Shown here piece after piece: positions 15,700-24,857 of a DNA stretch of 64,000 bases. Numbering within the stretch: the stretch's first letter is position 1; the number at the start of each line of letters is the position of its first letter. A program made the position numbers and the translations under genes. This DNA comes from Streptomyces olivaceoviridis (lineage in GTDB: Bacteria; Actinomycetota; Actinomycetes; Streptomycetales; Streptomycetaceae). Where the stretch lies: positions 170,250 to 234,249 of the forward strand of contig NZ_BMUI01000013.1 in NCBI RefSeq assembly GCF_014650115.1. Direction: 5' to 3'. The notes under the pieces are model-generated. The model was not told the DNA's origin and made no database searches. It saw only the letters and a list, made by a program, of their open reading frames with translations.

Positions 15700-16674
15700 T
15701 CAGGCTTGGTCCCGCAGTCTTCGCCAGGCGCGGGTGCGGTGCAGTACGTAGAGGGAGACGAACAGGACGCCCGCCTGGAGCCCTATGGCCAGCAGCCAGA
15801 AGACCACCCTGCTCTCCAACTCGTCCGTCATGAAGGCGAAGTTCATGCCGAAGAAGCCCGTCAGGAACGACAACGGCAGGAAGATCACCGACACGATGGC
15901 CAACCGGTTGATCACACCGTTCTGCTCGCCCGCGACCAGGGACCCGTAGCTGGCGAAAGCCCGGCGGGTGGCCTCCTGCAAGGACTCGATGTCCGCGAGG
16001 ACGAGCCGGGCCGCGCGCTGGAACTCCTGAGCGAGCCGCTGACGCTCCACCGGGAAGTCGCCGCTCATCATCCTGCGGGTGATCATCTCCTCGACCACCT
16101 GCAAGTACGGCAGCAGCGAGTGGTGCAGGAGGGCGGCCCGGCGGCGCAGGTGGGACAGACGGTAGATCTGCTCGGGGCGCCGCTTCGCGAACATGTCGTC
16201 CTCCAGCTCCTCCACCTGGAGCCGGGCGCCCACCGCGGCACGGCGGAACGTCGTCAGCGCCTCCTGGAGCACCAGGAACAGCGCGGCCACGGCATCGTGC
16301 GGCTTCTCCCGCCGCAGGGACGTGGTCCAGTCCGCCGCCAGGACGGCCCGGCCCCAATGGGAGAGGACCAGGTGGCGTTCACCGGCCAGCATGTGGAGAT
16401 GGGCGACCCGGTCGCCATGGACCACCGGAACGACGAACGTGGCGATGTCACCCAGATATTCGGCCCGCGCGGACTCTCCCTCCCTGCCGAACCAGGCCAG
16501 TTCCCGGGCGTCCAGTCCGAGCCGGTGGGCCAGTGGCTCGCCCGCCGGGCCCTCCTCCACGGGCAGCTCGACGGCGAGCAGCAGGAAGGAGTCGTGGGCG
16601 AGCCGCTCACGCGCCTCCGCCAAGGAGAGGCGCGTGATGGTCCCCTCCGGCATCGACACCATCCTTACGATCAT
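15700..16674 (-). CDS. CorA-family divalent cation transporter
   Basis: A 324-residue protein with a large cytoplasmic N-terminal domain, a long helical stalk (residues ~150-255) and two C-terminal membrane segments. The selectivity motif is GFFGMNF, i.e. GMN preceded by Phe where most CorA proteins have Tyr. CorA pentamers conduct Mg2+ or Co2+. After GMN the loop FAFMTDELES is acidic, as expected. Start alternatives are ATGs at 16674 and 16653; each has a plausible Shine-Dalgarno. It opens a run of envelope-related minus-strand genes. Confidence 0.88.
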   Translation of the reverse strand: MIVRMVSMPEGTITRLSLAEARERLAHDSFLLLAVELPVEEGPAGEPLAHRLGLDARELAWFGREGESARAEYLGDIATFVVPVVHGDRVAHLHMLAGERHLVLSHWGRAVLAADWTTSLRREKPHDAVAALFLVLQEALTTFRRAAVGARLQVEELEDDMFAKRRPEQIYRLSHLRRRAALLHHSLLPYLQVVEEMITRRMMSGDFPVERQRLAQEFQRAARLVLADIESLQEATRRAFASYGSLVAGEQNGVINRLAIVSVIFLPLSFLTGFFGMNFAFMTDELESRVVFWLLAIGLQAGVLFVSLYVLHRTRAWRRLRDQA

Positions 16675-16719
16675 CGCGCCCTCACCGCGGTCCTCGCCCG
16701 CGCCCGGCGTGCGTGGCCC

Positions 16720-17145
16720 TCAGTCGAACATGCCGGAGGCGCCTTGCCGCCCCACGCACAGGGCCCAGATGACGAATCCGGAGAAGGCCATCAGAACGAT
16801 CGACCAGACCGGGTAGTACGGCAGGGAGAGGAAGTTGGCGATGATGACCAGCGAGGCGATGACCACTCCGCCGACGCGCGCCCACAGGGCGCCCCCGAAG
16901 AGACCGAAGCCCACCAGCAGCGCGACGGCGCCGAGGATCAGATGGATCCAGCCCCAGCCCGTGAGGTCGAACCGGAAGACATAGCTGCGTGTCGCGAGGA
17001 AGACGTCGTCGTGTGCGATCGCCATGATGCCGCGGAAGATGTCCAGCAACCCGGCGAGTACGAGCATGACGGCGGCGAAGGCCGTGAGGCCGGTGGCCCA
17101 TTGCTGTTTGGCGGTCTGTGTGGAAGCGGTGTGTGCGGCGGGCAT
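16720..17145 (-). CDS. DUF7144 family four-helix membrane protein
   Basis: A 141-residue integral membrane protein with hydrophobic segments at about 18-40, 63-84, 88-105 and 110-130. The sequence LTAFAAVMLVLAGLLDIFRG followed by MAIAHDD, and TGWGWIHLILGAVALLVGFG, is characteristic of the actinobacterial DUF7144 family. CGAGGT lies before the ATG. Function is unknown; these genes are frequent near SHOCT proteins, as here. Confidence 0.82.
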   Translation of the reverse strand: MPAAHTASTQTAKQQWATGLTAFAAVMLVLAGLLDIFRGIMAIAHDDVFLATRSYVFRFDLTGWGWIHLILGAVALLVGFGLFGGALWARVGGVVIASLVIIANFLSLPYYPVWSIVLMAFSGFVIWALCVGRQGASGMFD

Positions 17146-17178
17146 GGTGCGACCTCGTTTCTGTGCTGTGCGCCGTGT

Positions 17179-17646
17179 TCAGCGCGTTGAGGCGGAGGGG
17201 GTTCCGCCCGGACGTCCGGACGGCCCGCTGCCGGCGAGGACCAGTTCCTTCGCGCGCCGGAACTCGTCGTCGGTGATGTCTCCGTGCGTGCGCATCGCGG
17301 ACAGTTTCGCGAGCTCGTCGGCACTGCTCAGGGGGGCGTCCGCCCGGGCGGTGCGGCGGATGTAGTCGTCGACGGCCTGCTGCTGCGCACGGGCCTGCTG
17401 CACCTCCCGGCGGCCCATGTTCCTGCCGCGGGCGATCAGGTAGACGAAGACGCCCAGGAAGGGCAGGACGACGACGAACACCAGCCACCCCGCCTTGCCC
17501 CAGCCACCCAGGTCGTCGTCACGGAAGATGTCGGTGACGACCCGGAAGAGCAGGATGAACCACATGATCCACAGGAAGAACACCAGCATGGACCAGAAGA
17601 CGCTCAGCGCCGGATAGTCATAGGCGAGGCGGATGTGCGTGCTCAT
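17179..17646 (-). CDS. PLD nuclease N-terminal/SHOCT domain membrane protein
   Basis: A 155-residue protein: two membrane segments (about 14-36 and 52-70) separated by a charged DDDLGGWGK loop characteristic of the PLDc_N module, then a helical, Gln-rich linker and a SHOCT domain at ~108-138 (ELAKLSAMRTHGDITDDEFR and following). SHOCT domains oligomerise or recruit partners. GGAGGG precedes the ATG. It lies 33 bp before the DUF7144 gene and likely shares a transcript with it. Comparable Streptomyces proteins are tied to envelope or phage-shock-like stress only by context. Confidence 0.85.
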   Translation of the reverse strand: MSTHIRLAYDYPALSVFWSMLVFFLWIMWFILLFRVVTDIFRDDDLGGWGKAGWLVFVVVLPFLGVFVYLIARGRNMGRREVQQARAQQQAVDDYIRRTARADAPLSSADELAKLSAMRTHGDITDDEFRRAKELVLAGSGPSGRPGGTPSASTR

Positions 17647-17747
17647 GTCTCACCCTCCGTCCCGGGTCCGCGCCCGGTAGCCGTTCCGTACGCTCAGCGT
17701 GCGCGGAGCGGACCGCGGCCACCTCACCCGGTACGGGTGAACGTCCG

Positions 17748-19094
17748 TCATGGGACCGATCGGTCCACCCGGTCGGACATCGGTCCCGTCGCCGCGGACA
17801 GGACCGCCATGACGGCGAGCACGACCACGACCAGGACCAGGACGAGCACCACCGCGCCCACCGTGGGGTGGTTCCACAGCACGAGGGACAGGGCGCCGGC
17901 CCCGATGATCACACCGGTGGTCCAGGACCGGTGAACGGCCAGCCACTGTCCGAAGTGGCCGGTGCGCACCCCGACGCCGCTCAGCCCCCGTCCCGCCGCC
18001 GTGGTGCCCTTCTGCGCCGCGGACCGCACGGCCCGGGCCGCGCGACTGGGCCCGTACAGCCAGGCCGCCAGTGCCGTGATCAACGAGACGACGATCAGTG
18101 TGCGGACACTGTCCCGCAGGAAGCGGACAAAGGTGTCGAAGATCGCCGCCGCCGCGTCGGGGGGCAACGTGGCCGGCGGGACCGAGTCGAGATAGACACG
18201 CCGTACGACGACCAGTGCCACGAGCAGCACGACCATCATGGCGCCGACGCCGAGGGCGGTGACCATCAGCATCAGCCGGTGTCCCGGAGCGGTCCACACG
18301 GCCGCGACGGCCGCGACGAGGGCCAGGACGGGGACCCAGACGCCGAGGATGTCGAGCAGCCGCATCGCGTTCTGGGCCTTGCGCAGCTTCTCCGTGTGGA
18401 ACAGGGTGACCGAACGGTCGATCTGCGGGATCGCGGAGGCGTGCTTGAATCCGGCGTCCACCAGGCGCTTCTGCACCTGGTCGATCACCACACCGATGTC
18501 CAGCTGGACGGTGTCACCCTTCGCCCGGAGCGCTCCCTGCCCTTCTCCGGTGAGCATGCCGACCACCGAGGACTGCGCCCGCCGGTTGCCCGCCACCCAT
18601 GCCTGCTCGAAGACATCGCTGGTCACCACGCGGTGGACGACCCGGTGCACGACCGACCGCAGGGCGGAGCGCAGCGGGCCGGTCAGCTCCCCGGCCGCGT
18701 CGACCACACGGCGCGGCGCCCCGTTGTCCGCCAGGACCTTGCTGAGCGAGGACGTCACGGCCTGGACGTCGACCTGGCTCACCACGCGGTCGGTCAACCG
18801 GTCCACGAGGGCGTTCTGGACGGCCGGCTCCGAGGCGAGCGGCGCCACGGTCTGCACGTACCGGTCGGTGTCGGCGACCGTGTCGTGGACCCAGACCGCG
18901 ACGACGGCCAGCGGGGCGAGCACGAGCGTCAGCACCAGCAGGACCGATGCGCCCAGGCGACGCAGACGCCGGTGGCGTACCCGCGCGGCGCGCTGGAGCC
19001 GCAGGTACTCCGCGTGTTCGTCGGCGGTCAGGGCATGACCGGCCGGTACGGGCGAATCCGGACCGGCGGGTCCGGAGGCGGTGCCGGAATCCAT
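17748..19094 (-). CDS. large conserved membrane protein, 448 aa
   Basis: A cytoplasmic ~45-residue N-terminus with a basic stretch (RHRRLRRLGASV) leads to a first membrane helix at ~50-72. A ~185-residue extracytoplasmic domain follows (VHDTVADTDRYVQTVAPLAS onward), with repeated Val/Asp/Arg helices. Then come helices at about 258-280, 285-310 and 350-370, and a pair near the C-terminus. The DTDRYVQTVAPLA start of the outer domain is common to many actinobacterial integral membrane proteins of unknown function. GGAGGA precedes the ATG at 19094. I cannot name a function; the domain layout suggests an envelope sensor or scaffold. Confidence 0.75.
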   Translation of the reverse strand: MDSGTASGPAGPDSPVPAGHALTADEHAEYLRLQRAARVRHRRLRRLGASVLLVLTLVLAPLAVVAVWVHDTVADTDRYVQTVAPLASEPAVQNALVDRLTDRVVSQVDVQAVTSSLSKVLADNGAPRRVVDAAGELTGPLRSALRSVVHRVVHRVVTSDVFEQAWVAGNRRAQSSVVGMLTGEGQGALRAKGDTVQLDIGVVIDQVQKRLVDAGFKHASAIPQIDRSVTLFHTEKLRKAQNAMRLLDILGVWVPVLALVAAVAAVWTAPGHRLMLMVTALGVGAMMVVLLVALVVVRRVYLDSVPPATLPPDAAAAIFDTFVRFLRDSVRTLIVVSLITALAAWLYGPSRAARAVRSAAQKGTTAAGRGLSGVGVRTGHFGQWLAVHRSWTTGVIIGAGALSLVLWNHPTVGAVVLVLVLVVVVLAVMAVLSAATGPMSDRVDRSVP

Positions 19095-19375
19095 GGTCCT
19101 CCTTCGGAGGGAGTGTCGTCGGTGGCGTCGGGGGCCCGGCCCGCGGAGGGTTCCCCCACCGAGAGCTCGCGGACGTCCGGGTGCACGGCGTCCGTGCCCA
19201 GGTCGCACCGGCCCGGGAAGCCCGGTCCGGGCCGTGCGGCTCGCCGGGCGAAGGGGCGCGTGGCCTTCGCGGGCCCGACCACGCCGGTGACCCGGGCCGG
19301 CGGTCCCGAGGGACGGGCCCCGCCGGCGAGCCGCCGCGGTCGGGCGTACGGCTCGTGACCGCGGGAGCAGGTCAT
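19028..19375 (-). CDS. possible small protein, 115 aa, overlapping the membrane protein gene start
   Basis: A 115-codon frame begins at an ATG with a very strong ribosome site (GAGGAGGAGCC). About nine tenths of the codons outside the overlap end in G or C, and GAC/GCC/CTC usage resembles coding DNA. The product is basic then Pro-rich (RELSVGEPSAGRAPDATDD) and has no known domain. It overlaps the first 67 bp of the 448-aa protein gene in another frame, which would couple their translation. It could equally be untranslated leader. No homologue is known to me, so the call rests on ribosome site and codon use. Confidence 0.35.
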   Translation of the reverse strand: MTCSRGHEPYARPRRLAGGARPSGPPARVTGVVGPAKATRPFARRAARPGPGFPGRCDLGTDAVHPDVRELSVGEPSAGRAPDATDDTPSEGGPWIPAPPPDPPVRIRPYRPVMP

Positions 19376-19573
19376 GGCTCCTCCTCACGCGATCGGCGGA
19401 TTTCCTCCGCAGGGCCGACGGGGCCGTGTGCGGGCACCTCACCGGGCCAGAGTGCCGCCGACCGGCCGCCGGGGGGTCACCCACGGCGGGTGATCCGTGC
19501 GGAGGACCGCGACGATGAGGTGGTGCGGAGGGCCGGCGGCCGGCCCGTGGCGGAGCGGACGAAGAGGCACGAG

Positions 19574-20152
19574 ATGACCGATCCAGTGGCTGCGGGCGAG
19601 CGGCCGGACCCGCCGGACGGGACGGCACGGTCCCTCCAGCCGGGTGCCTGGGCGATGGCCGTCTCGGTCACCCGCTCGGCCGGTGTCGCGGCCGGTCTCG
19701 TCACCGCGTACTACCTGTTGCCGCTGGACCGGTACCACGAGGACCTCGCCGCGCTGACCCTCGTCGGTGGTCTGCTGGCGGCCGGCCTGTTCTTCGGCTG
19801 GGAGGTGTGGCTCATCAGGCGCTCACCCTGGCCGCGGCTGAAGGCCGTCGAGGCCGTGACGGCCACCGTGGCGCTGTACCTGGTTCTCTTCGCGAGCGGC
19901 TACTACCTGCTCGAACGCGCGGTGCCCGGGTCCTTCAACGAGCACCTGAGCAGGACCGACGCGTTGTACTTCGCACTCACCACGTTCACCACCGTCGGCT
20001 TCGGTGACATCGTCGCGCTCTCCGAGACGGGAAGGGTGCTGGTGATGTGCCAGATGACATGCACTCTGCTGATCGTGGGGCTTGCCGTACGGGTGCTCGG
20101 GGCCGCCGTCCGCGCCGGTCTTCGGCGCCAGGGGCGGGGCACGCCGGAGTGA
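19574..20152 (+). CDS. two-pore-helix potassium channel family protein (Ion_trans_2)
   Basis: A 192-residue membrane protein: hydrophobic segments at about 27-50, 58-80, 93-113 and 152-176, with a pore loop in between. The filter is TVGFGD (residues 140-145), i.e. the GFG variant of the K+ signature TVGYGD. The first two segments have no voltage-sensor arginines. There is no C-terminal RCK domain. The start ATG at 19574 was chosen because the soluble N-tail is short and GC usage before it changes. It is transcribed alone, divergent from the membrane-protein run. Confidence 0.85.
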   Translation: MTDPVAAGERPDPPDGTARSLQPGAWAMAVSVTRSAGVAAGLVTAYYLLPLDRYHEDLAALTLVGGLLAAGLFFGWEVWLIRRSPWPRLKAVEAVTATVALYLVLFASGYYLLERAVPGSFNEHLSRTDALYFALTTFTTVGFGDIVALSETGRVLVMCQMTCTLLIVGLAVRVLGAAVRAGLRRQGRGTPE

Positions 20153-20166
20153 GGCCGCCGGCCGGG

Positions 20167-20364
20167 TCAGGACGGCATCTGGCGCATCTCCAGCACCCTC
20201 AGCCCCAGGGACTGGCAGCGGGCCAGCAGCCCGTACAGGTGTGCCTCGTCGACGACCGCTCCGAACAGGATGGTCTGGCCGGCCATCAGGACGTGGTCCA
20301 GCTCGGGGAACGCCTTGACCAGCGTCTCGGTCATCCGTCCGTCGACGCGAATCTCGTAGCGCAT
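20167..20364 (-). CDS. small conserved protein, 65 aa
   Basis: A 65-residue alpha/beta protein: MRYEIRVDGRMTETLVKAFP, then LDHVLMAGQTILFGAVVDEA, then HLYGLLARCQSLGLRVLEMR. GGGAGAG lies 8 nt before the ATG. The beta-alpha-beta pattern resembles small ACT/ferredoxin-like proteins found in actinobacterial stress islands, but no function is known. It converges with the channel gene (14-bp gap) and follows the LuxR regulator. Confidence 0.65.
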   Translation of the reverse strand: MRYEIRVDGRMTETLVKAFPELDHVLMAGQTILFGAVVDEAHLYGLLARCQSLGLRVLEMRQMPS

Positions 20365-20524
20365 GAGCTGCTCTCCCCACGTCTCCCCGAGGGGACCGCC
20401 GGCCCCTGTCCGTGCGATCCTCCGGCTCCGTCCCTCGCACCGCATCGCCCGTGGGAGGTGAGACCGCCTGTCACGAGGGCGCCCGACCGCGTGCGTCCGC
20501 CCCGACCGCTCGCGAGGCCTGCCG

Positions 20525-23203
20525 TCACAGGAGCCCCAGTTCGCGCGCGCGGCACACCGCGTCGTGACGCCGGTTCACGCCCAGCTTCCGGTAGGCGCTC
20601 TTGAGATGGGTCTTCACCGTGTTCACCGAGACGTACAGGTCGGCGGCGATCTCCTCCGTGGACATCATCTGGGCCAGCCGGCGCAGGACGTCGCGTTCCC
20701 GTCCGCTCAGTTCCTCGACCACCGGCGGCGCCGGTTGCTCCCCCGTGCGCGCCGGAGAGCCGCGCCTCGTGGGCCCGCAGGGGAGCCGGCCCTCGGCCAG
20801 TGCTCCCAAGGGCAGGGCGCGCAGCCACGGCCCGGCCTCCGCGAAGGGGCGTCGCAGCCGCTCGCGGCGGGCTTCCCGGAGCGCCCGCGAGACGAGCCCG
20901 CACTGGGCGGCGTAGTCACCGTCCTCGCCTGCCAGTTGGGCCCTGACCAGCGCGGCCCGTACGGTGATGGCGGGACCGAGGTCGCCCTGTGGCCGCATTC
21001 TGTCGAGCAGTTCGGCCGCGGCCTCGGGTCTGCCCGCGGCCAGTTCCGCCTGCGCGGCCCCCACCAGGCACACCGGCTCGTCGCCGGGCACGTCTTCCAG
21101 CAGCTTGACGGCCATCTCCGGCCGGCTCTCGGCGAGGTGAGCGGCGGCGGCCACGGACGCCGTGTGCGCTTCGGCCCAGGGGGACGCCACATCGGCCACG
21201 ACGGCCCGGTCCGCCGCTTCGAGCGCTGCCTGCGTGTCGCCGCGGGCCAGCAGGATCCGCCCGGTGACGATGGCCCGCCCCGCTTGCGTCACCGGGTCCG
21301 GCGGCGGGTGCCGCGCGTCCACCGCGACGTCGAGGAGCGCCTGCGCCCGGTCGAGCTCGTCGCGTTCGACGGCCACCGCGGCCAGGACCAGCGAGGCCAG
21401 CCCCGGCCCGGACACCGGGGGCGGGCCGCCTTGGTCCGCCGCGGTGACCGTGGCCAACGCCTTGCGCTCGGCTCTGCCCGGCCAGCCCTTCAGATAGTCG
21501 ATCAGGGCCAGGTGGCCCAGACACTCCCGACGTGCCTGCTCCGTCGCCCCCGTCCCGCTGGAGTCGACCACCGTGGTCAGGGCCGCTCGGGCAGCCCGGA
21601 CCCGGCCCGCCCACAGTCGCGCCGAGCCGAGGTGGGTGAGCAGGAGTGCGATCAGCTCGGGGTGCGCCTCAAGAAGCGCGTCCGGAACGTCGCGCCGCAC
21701 CTGTTCCGCGAACTGTGCCGCCCTCTCGGCTCGTCCCGGCGCACCCGTCAGGCGCGCTACCAGAGTCTCCAGGAAGGCGCAGCTCAGCCGGGTCGCGGCC
21801 AGGTCGGCCGGATCGCCGTCCGCCGATCCGGCCTGTGCCGCCAGGGCCTGTGCCGCCCGTCGCAGCCGGGAAGAGCCGCGCGCGACCTCACAGCGGGACA
21901 GCGCGCAGGCGGCGCGGACGAGGTCCGTGGCCGCACTGACGGGCTCGGGCCCCATGCGGGAGAACAGCCGGGACAGCTCGTCGCAGTGCAGGCCGCTGAA
22001 GACCTCCCCCAGGGCGAGGTCGCCGATGACGGCGCGGGCGGCGGTCTCCCAGTCGTCCGCCGCGGCTGCGTGGCCGAGCGCTTCGCCGAGGGACCCCGAG
22101 CGCCGCAGCCAGCGTGCCGCGCGGCGGTGGAGCTCGGCTTCCAGCTCCGGGGAGCGCACCCGGAGGTGGGCGCGGAGGATCTCCCCGAACAGCGGATGGA
22201 GACGGAACCAGGCGTGCCCGAGGTACTCGACGAAGGCATTCTGGCCGTGCAGAGCGGTCAGGACCCGTTCGGCGTCGGTGCGCCCGGTGAGGGCGTTGGC
22301 GAGATCGGGGCAGAAGCGTTCGAGGACGCTGACCCGCAGCAGCAGGTCCTGCGTCCCGGCTGTCTGCCGCTTGAGCACCTCGGCCAGCAGGAAGTCGGCG
22401 ATCGTGGTGCGGTCGGCCTCGAACTCCTTGAGGAACGTCCGCGGATCCGGCTCTCCCTGTGCCGCCAGGGCGCACAGGCGCAGTCCGGCTGCCCAGCCAC
22501 GGGTGCGCTCCACCAGCGCGCCCGCGTCGTCGGCCGTAAGACGCAGGCCGTGCAGCGCCAGGAGAGCGGCCGCTTCGCCCGGGGTGAAGGCCAGCTCGGC
22601 GTTCCTGATCTCCGTGATGGTGCCGGCCGCCCGGTAGCGGTGCAGCGGCAGGAGGGGCTCGGTGCGTGTGACGAGAACCAGGCGCATGCCGTGGCCCGCC
22701 TGACGGAGGACGAATTCAAGCTGGTCCGCGATCTCCGGGTCGGTCACCCTGTCGTATTCGTCGACGACCAGGATCACCGGGGTGTTCCGGGTGCTCAGTT
22801 CGGCGGCGAGCCGCGTGAGCAGCCTGTCGTCCGCGCGGCCCGCTTCGGCGGGGAGGCCGGCGTCGGCGGACGTCGTCACGCCGGCGAGGCGCAGGGCCTC
22901 CAGGAGGTACGCCCAGAAGGTGCCGCCTCCCTTGGCCGCCACCTGGGCGGTGAGCCAGGCGACGGGCTCGTCCCGGGTCGAGGCCCAGTCGGCGGCCAGC
23001 AGGGTCTTGCCCGCTCCCGCGGCTCCGTGGACCACCGTCAACGGGGTCAGCAGGGCCTCGTCGAGGTGCCCGGCCAGCCGGTCGCGCCGCAGGAACGTCA
23101 CGGGACGCGCCGGTACGGCGAACTGCGTGCGCAGGAACGGGTCCCCGCGGGGATCGGCATGTGATGTGGCCGGCGCCCGTCCGTTCCCGCCCGGTACGGC
23201 CAT
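20525..23203 (-). CDS. LuxR-type MalT-like (LAL/STAND) transcriptional regulator
   Basis: An 892-residue ATP-dependent regulator. Walker A GAAGAGKT spans 60-67 and Walker B VDEYDR 147-152, in a STAND ATPase. Residues ~350-800 are helical TPR-like repeats, the usual inducer/partner-binding arm. The last ~62 residues are a LuxR-type HTH (ELSGRERDVLRRLAQMMSTE, then EIAADLYVSVNTVKTHLKSA). GTGAGGAGC precedes the ATG at 23203. An inducing ligand cannot be predicted. Its place in a membrane/stress cluster suggests it may control these genes, which is inference. Confidence 0.9.
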   Translation of the reverse strand: MAVPGGNGRAPATSHADPRGDPFLRTQFAVPARPVTFLRRDRLAGHLDEALLTPLTVVHGAAGAGKTLLAADWASTRDEPVAWLTAQVAAKGGGTFWAYLLEALRLAGVTTSADAGLPAEAGRADDRLLTRLAAELSTRNTPVILVVDEYDRVTDPEIADQLEFVLRQAGHGMRLVLVTRTEPLLPLHRYRAAGTITEIRNAELAFTPGEAAALLALHGLRLTADDAGALVERTRGWAAGLRLCALAAQGEPDPRTFLKEFEADRTTIADFLLAEVLKRQTAGTQDLLLRVSVLERFCPDLANALTGRTDAERVLTALHGQNAFVEYLGHAWFRLHPLFGEILRAHLRVRSPELEAELHRRAARWLRRSGSLGEALGHAAAADDWETAARAVIGDLALGEVFSGLHCDELSRLFSRMGPEPVSAATDLVRAACALSRCEVARGSSRLRRAAQALAAQAGSADGDPADLAATRLSCAFLETLVARLTGAPGRAERAAQFAEQVRRDVPDALLEAHPELIALLLTHLGSARLWAGRVRAARAALTTVVDSSGTGATEQARRECLGHLALIDYLKGWPGRAERKALATVTAADQGGPPPVSGPGLASLVLAAVAVERDELDRAQALLDVAVDARHPPPDPVTQAGRAIVTGRILLARGDTQAALEAADRAVVADVASPWAEAHTASVAAAAHLAESRPEMAVKLLEDVPGDEPVCLVGAAQAELAAGRPEAAAELLDRMRPQGDLGPAITVRAALVRAQLAGEDGDYAAQCGLVSRALREARRERLRRPFAEAGPWLRALPLGALAEGRLPCGPTRRGSPARTGEQPAPPVVEELSGRERDVLRRLAQMMSTEEIAADLYVSVNTVKTHLKSAYRKLGVNRRHDAVCRARELGLL

Positions 23204-23341
23204 GCTCCTCACCACCTCGATCGTCGCCCTGTGGACGACGCAGGAAGGGCAGAACTGCCCTGGGCACAGCAAGGACCGGATGTCTCCCCGACGCCGGCTG
23301 TGACGAGCGCCGGTGGACAGTGAGGACGGCGCCCCGTGATG

Positions 23342-23905
23342 TCAGCTTACCCTTCCGGATCGCCGGGGCTCGTGGTGACCGTCGGCCTCACCACCCCTGC
23401 GAAGGCGTGTCAGTTCGGAGGGCCGTGCGCCGAGACGGGTCGTCAGCCGGTGCTTCGCGGCGGCCGTCAGCTCGTCGAGACGCTGCTCGAGCCGGTTCAT
23501 GTCCGGGGCGAAGTTCCCCTTCGCCACCTGGCCCAGGACGGTCGCGACCTCCCTTTCGAGGCCGGCCATGGCCGAGCGGACCTCGCCACTGTCGATGTCC
23601 ACTTGGGCGCTGTCCCAGACGGTGCGGCACTCGTCCCTGAGCCTGACCGCTTCGGCCCTGGTCCGGTGCCGGTGCTCAGGTGAGTCCGGCGCGCTGGTCG
23701 ACCGCGGCAGCCCAGCCACCCAGTCCCTCGCCGCGCACACCTGTCCGAACTGCTGGTGAACGGCCTGCCGCTGGGCCTGAAGTCCCGATCGCTCGTCCCT
23801 GCGGCGCTGTCCCAGCGTTCTGACCACGTAGTGGGCTGTCGCTCCGAGGAAGCCTCCGCCGAGGGCTCCGCCGAGGCCCACGAGCGCCGTACCAAGCCTG
23901 ATCAC
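23342..23905 (-). CDS. membrane-anchored coiled-coil protein of unknown function
   Basis: About 187 residues from the GTG at 23905 (an upstream GTG at 23962 would add 19). A Gly-rich hydrophobic segment at ~4-28 (LGTALVGLGGALGGGFLGAT) anchors a soluble, Arg/Glu/Gln-rich helical domain running to ~165, likely coiled coil, and a basic disordered tail. This architecture and the gene's small size resemble KilB-like and similar Streptomyces proteins, but specific conserved residues are not obvious. Function unknown. Confidence 0.6.
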   Translation of the reverse strand: MIRLGTALVGLGGALGGGFLGATAHYVVRTLGQRRRDERSGLQAQRQAVHQQFGQVCAARDWVAGLPRSTSAPDSPEHRHRTRAEAVRLRDECRTVWDSAQVDIDSGEVRSAMAGLEREVATVLGQVAKGNFAPDMNRLEQRLDELTAAAKHRLTTRLGARPSELTRLRRGGEADGHHEPRRSGRVS

Positions 23906-24275
23906 ACCTGTCAGTGAACGGCTCGCGGCGGCGGGTACGACGGTCCACGCCGAACGCGTCACCCGTTGTGCCCGCAGACGGGCACGCGGTCGGTCGAGTG
24001 GCGAGGGTCCCGACGACCCGGCGGGAGACCACGGTTCGTCCGGCAGGGTCCACGGCCGCGGTGACGTGTTCCCGCGAACGGACCGGCGACCGGGTTCTCC
24101 CAGGGGCCGGGCTTCGAGATGCGGTCATCCGCACCCCCTGGTTACGCTCGCTGAGTGGCCGGGTGGAACGGCCCATGGCCTGGCGCAGCAGTCGCCCCGC
24201 CCCGCCCAGCGGAAACGAGAACTTCCGCTGTCCACTCCGTCGCAGTGCTCACACCTCCACGGGAGGAAGGTTGCG
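23906..24275 (+). promoter_or_regulatory. 370-bp intergenic region upstream of the fasciclin gene
   Basis: No gene is supported here. It contains an inverted repeat AGCGGAA-N8-TTCCGCT at 24208-24229, 47 nt before the fasciclin start, and GGGAGGAAGG as ribosome site. No clear -10/-35 pair is visible. Confidence 0.35.
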
Positions 24276-24854
24276 ATGAGGTTCACCCGCATGCGTACAG
24301 CAAGGGCCACCTGGGCGGCTCTGGTCGCCGTTCCGCTGGCACTCGGAGGTCTGACGTCACAGAGCCACGCACAGGACGCGTCTCCCAGCCCGTCGGGGAC
24401 GTTCGGTCCCGGCTGCTCGTCGCTCTCGCAGAAGGCCGACACGGCCAGGGACAAGGTCGTGGAGGCGGCAGCCGCCTACCCGGAGCTCAGCCAGCTGGTG
24501 GCGGCCACGGTCCGCGCCAAGCTGGGCGGTACCCTCGACGGGAAACCCGACGTCACCGTCTTCGCCCCCAACGACCAGGCGTTCAAGAAGGTGACCGCCT
24601 CGCAGCTCGCCTCGCTCCTGAAGAACGAGGGGCAGCTGAAGAAGGTGCTGACCTACCACGTCGTGGACCAGCGCATCGCCCCGGACCAGCTCGCCAAGGG
24701 CTCCTTCACCACGGTGGAGGGCAGCAAGCTGACGACGTCGGGCTCGGGCAGCCACTTCAAGGTCAACGGCAAGGCGAACATCGTCTGCGGCAACATCAAG
24801 GCCGCGAACGCCACCATCTACGTCATCGACGCGGTTCTCCAGCCCCCGTCCTGA
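24276..24854 (+). CDS. secreted fasciclin (FAS1) domain protein
   Basis: A 192-residue exported protein. The signal peptide (RMRTARATWAALVAVPLALG) ends at AHA-QD near residue 32; a single FAS1 domain follows, with the H1 box LGGTLDGKPDVTVFAPNDQAF and the H2 box TYHVVDQRI, ending with IYVIDAVLQPP. GGAGGAAGG precedes the ATG. FAS1 domains mediate adhesion; the bacterial MPB70/MPT-like versions are secreted on envelope stress. A strong terminator follows at 24858. Confidence 0.9.
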   Translation: MRFTRMRTARATWAALVAVPLALGGLTSQSHAQDASPSPSGTFGPGCSSLSQKADTARDKVVEAAAAYPELSQLVAATVRAKLGGTLDGKPDVTVFAPNDQAFKKVTASQLASLLKNEGQLKKVLTYHVVDQRIAPDQLAKGSFTTVEGSKLTTSGSGSHFKVNGKANIVCGNIKAANATIYVIDAVLQPPS

Positions 24855-24857
24855 CCC

